Of a stretch of 54,133 nucleotides of DNA, positions 52,615 through 54,133 are shown one piece after another; the first letter of the stretch is position 1; the number at the start of each line of letters is the position of its first letter. The notes under the pieces were generated by a model. It was not told the origin of the DNA, made no database searches, and was given only the letters and a program-made list of their open reading frames with translations. This DNA is from Vibrio ruber DSM 16370. Its GTDB lineage: Bacteria > Pseudomonadota > Gammaproteobacteria > Enterobacterales > Vibrionaceae. Position numbers and translations under genes: made by a program. The DNA lies in the NCBI RefSeq assembly GCF_900163965.1, contig NZ_FULE01000052.1:1-54133 (forward strand), given 5' to 3'.

Positions 52615-53817
52615 CTACAAAGGCGAAGATGGTAATTCGGAAACCTTTTCTTGCTTGTTTTCATGCAAATAAACGACTAGAAAGATAGCAAATGAAACCA
52701 GAATAGCCACCAACGAAATATAGATGGCGTTCCGGAAACCATATTGCTGTGCAACAAACCCCATTAAAGAGGTACCACACATTGTGCCGACTGACATCGC
52801 GTTGGTATAGAAAGCAGAAACCTGCCCCACCCGTTTGGGTGCTGAGTCTTGTAACAGTGTAATCCCTAAACCAACAAAGATTCCGTAAAAAAGACCATTT
52901 AACAGTTGCAGCGCTAACAACCCTTCGAGACTCGAAACATATTGAATGCCGATATAAAACAACATGGCGATGACAAAACCCACCATCATCAGCTTCATTT
53001 TACCGAAACGGTGTGACCAAGACGCAGAAAGAAGCATCACCGGAATTTCTAATGCCGCTGTCAATCCCATAAAAATACCCGGGTATGAAACCGGGAAATC
53101 GAGCTCTTTCGTGATAAAAAGTGGCATCGCATTGATATAAGTACTGTTTGCCATATTCGCAAATAAAATACCGACCCCGAGAAACCAGACTTTATAAGGA
53201 AAAGGCGGAACCACTTCATGCGAAGTTTCAGATTTCGCAACCTTTGGCACAGACGGCAATAATCGCCACACCATCAAAAAAACCAGTAGCGCAATACCAG
53301 CAGCCAGTAGAAAGTTTGCCCGAAAACCAAACGTCCCCACCGATGCAAAAGCCAGAGCCGGTCCTGCAATCCAGACCAATGAAACCGAAGAACGCATCTG
53401 AGAATTGAGCTTGGTACTATCTTTACCTGACCGTTCAGCGAAGCGGCGAATCATAGCCAATAATAAAGGAATCGATGACGCACCGAATGCCATAAAACAC
53501 CAGCCGACAATAATCGCCTGCCAGAATTGAGTCAGCAGAGAAAAACATAATGCCGCCAGACCCAGAAAGCCAACCGCGATCAACAGTAATGTTTTACTAT
53601 CGATGCCTTTGTCCGCCAGACGTCCTAATACCTGACTAATCAGGATTGTAGAGATTGCTGTACCAACGGTATAAAGCCCAATATACATCGGTTCAATGCC
53701 TAAACCTTCGATAAGGAACAAACTCATGACCGGTAAAATGAACGAGAAAGCCATCGCTGCCAGTCCGTTCAACCAGAAATAAACGCCTGAATCTCCTCGA
53801 AATAGTTCAAAATTCAT
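52615..53817 (-). CDS. MFS sugar efflux transporter (SetA/SetB-like)
   Basis: 400 residues with 12 hydrophobic segments and MFS features (GRLADKGIDSKT between helices 2 and 3, MIRRFAERSGKD after helix 4). FEL..GVYFWLNGLAAMAFSF at the start and AMPLFITKELDFPVSYPGIF in the middle resemble Set exporters, which expel sugars or analogues such as isopropylthiogalactoside. An interesting parallel: in enterics setA is linked with sgrR, but here the genes are 42 kb apart. Substrate is inferred only. Confidence 0.8.
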   Translation of the reverse strand: MNFELFRGDSGVYFWLNGLAAMAFSFILPVMSLFLIEGLGIEPMYIGLYTVGTAISTILISQVLGRLADKGIDSKTLLLIAVGFLGLAALCFSLLTQFWQAIIVGWCFMAFGASSIPLLLAMIRRFAERSGKDSTKLNSQMRSSVSLVWIAGPALAFASVGTFGFRANFLLAAGIALLVFLMVWRLLPSVPKVAKSETSHEVVPPFPYKVWFLGVGILFANMANSTYINAMPLFITKELDFPVSYPGIFMGLTAALEIPVMLLSASWSHRFGKMKLMMVGFVIAMLFYIGIQYVSSLEGLLALQLLNGLFYGIFVGLGITLLQDSAPKRVGQVSAFYTNAMSVGTMCGTSLMGFVAQQYGFRNAIYISLVAILVSFAIFLVVYLHENKQEKVSELPSSPL

Positions 53818-53904
53818 CTAACAATCCCTTCATACTCAAACCATCAATTCGACTTGAATGGTTCCCCCGGCTGAGAAACCATTCAGATGATATACAGATA
53901 AAAA

Positions 53905-54133
53905 AGTATCCACCGGCATAGCCGGTGGTTTTTCATATGCGCCTATAAGGCTCTCCTACTAGCAGCGCCCTAGCAGGCGCGTAGTGATCTGACATTTGCA
54001 TATGACTAGTTCCTGCGGCCCGTAAACGGGCTACCTGAATACGGGATCGACAATTGCTCTCCCATTTTATCCTGCTCTAGTTGCTGCTTGATGTAATTTT
54101 GTATCTTGCTCGTATTTTTACCTACCGTATCTA
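53905..54133. mobile_element. IS200-like insertion sequence, right-hand end (partial)
   Basis: The end of an IS200/IS605-type element reaching past the window. A perfect imperfectly looped stem CCACCGGC-ATA-GCCGGTGG (53910-53928) marks the subterminal structure used by TnpA, and a second hairpin GCGCC-CTAGCA-GGCGC lies at 53965-53980. The 3' part of tnpA follows. The element boundary is estimated from the hairpin. Confidence 0.75.
54006..54133 (-). CDS. IS200-family transposase TnpA, C-terminal part (partial)
   Basis: A minus-strand frame of 42 codons enters the window and ends in TAG at 54006. The tail reads KNTSKIQNYIKQQLEQDKMG then EQLSIPYSGSPFTGRRN, the usual C-terminus of IS200 Y1 (HUH-type) transposases such as IS1004 of Vibrio; the catalytic HUH and Tyr residues lie outside. 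IS1004 likeness is from memory, not checked. Confidence 0.8.
   Translation of the reverse strand, partial: DTVGKNTSKIQNYIKQQLEQDKMGEQLSIPYSGSPFTGRRN

Overview
The window looks like a piece of a Vibrio genome, most likely the secondary chromosome. Gene content supports this: talB-tkt next to a SorC-type regulator, ddl beside a degenerate tyrosine recombinase and a DUF3319/yciH pair, folE divergent from moeA-moeB, the 478-residue form of GAPDH, an SgrR regulator and several small Vibrio-type proteins. Gene density, short intergenic gaps and strong intrinsic terminators are typical of a gammaproteobacterium. The secreted pectinesterase/acetylesterase and ethanolamine lyase suggest a marine or estuarine heterotroph that meets plant or algal polymers and phospholipid debris. 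The species assignment is inference from recognised families; no database was searched.

Both ends are mobile DNA: an IS3-family element at the left (1-231, orfA start) and an IS200-like element at the right (about 53,905-54,133, 3' end of tnpA). Beside the left element is an accessory patch with a colicin/pyocin-type immunity gene (482-772) and no visible toxin gene.

From 1 to 16.7 kb: Fe-alcohol dehydrogenase, yciH/DUF3319, degenerate tyrosine recombinase, ddl, a SPOR lipoprotein, the lysine acetyltransferase Pat, a LysR regulator, sgrR, a hotdog thioesterase, a PhnA-domain protein, a polytopic inner-membrane protein with an OmpA-like C-terminus, a 31-residue membrane peptide and a cytoplasmic-looking 5'-nucleotidase. 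From 16.9 to 24.6 kb: ybjD (OLD-family), a YeiE-type LysR gene divergent from focA, yceI with cytochrome b561, an unrecognised gene, and N-terminally extended gap.

From 24.8 to 31 kb a NUDIX hydrolase gene leads the complete yejABEF oligopeptide ABC importer operon. From 31 to 38 kb: an unknown polytopic membrane protein, a PhnR/YidP-like GntR regulator, yjjG, LysR, elbB and a minimal eutBC pair. From 38 to 45 kb: a fused CE8-CE12 pectin-modifying enzyme, folE, moeA-moeB and sseA. From 45 to 54 kb: the SorC regulator divergent from talB-tkt, an OmpA lipoprotein, an FKBP isomerase, a HAD phosphatase, a GNAT acetyltransferase and a Set-type sugar exporter.

Most of the window is ordinary core and near-core metabolism. 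The points most worth a second look are a 13-bp palindrome GTGACANTGTCAC found three times (at the GntR gene and before sseA), the repeated CAAATGTT motif in the sorC/talB gap, the palindromes between the YeiE-like gene and focA, the polytopic OmpA-like protein, the CE8-CE12 fusion, the orphan immunity gene next to an IS, and two candidate small membrane peptides. I did not see CRISPR arrays, tRNA or rRNA genes, or a complete new defence system.
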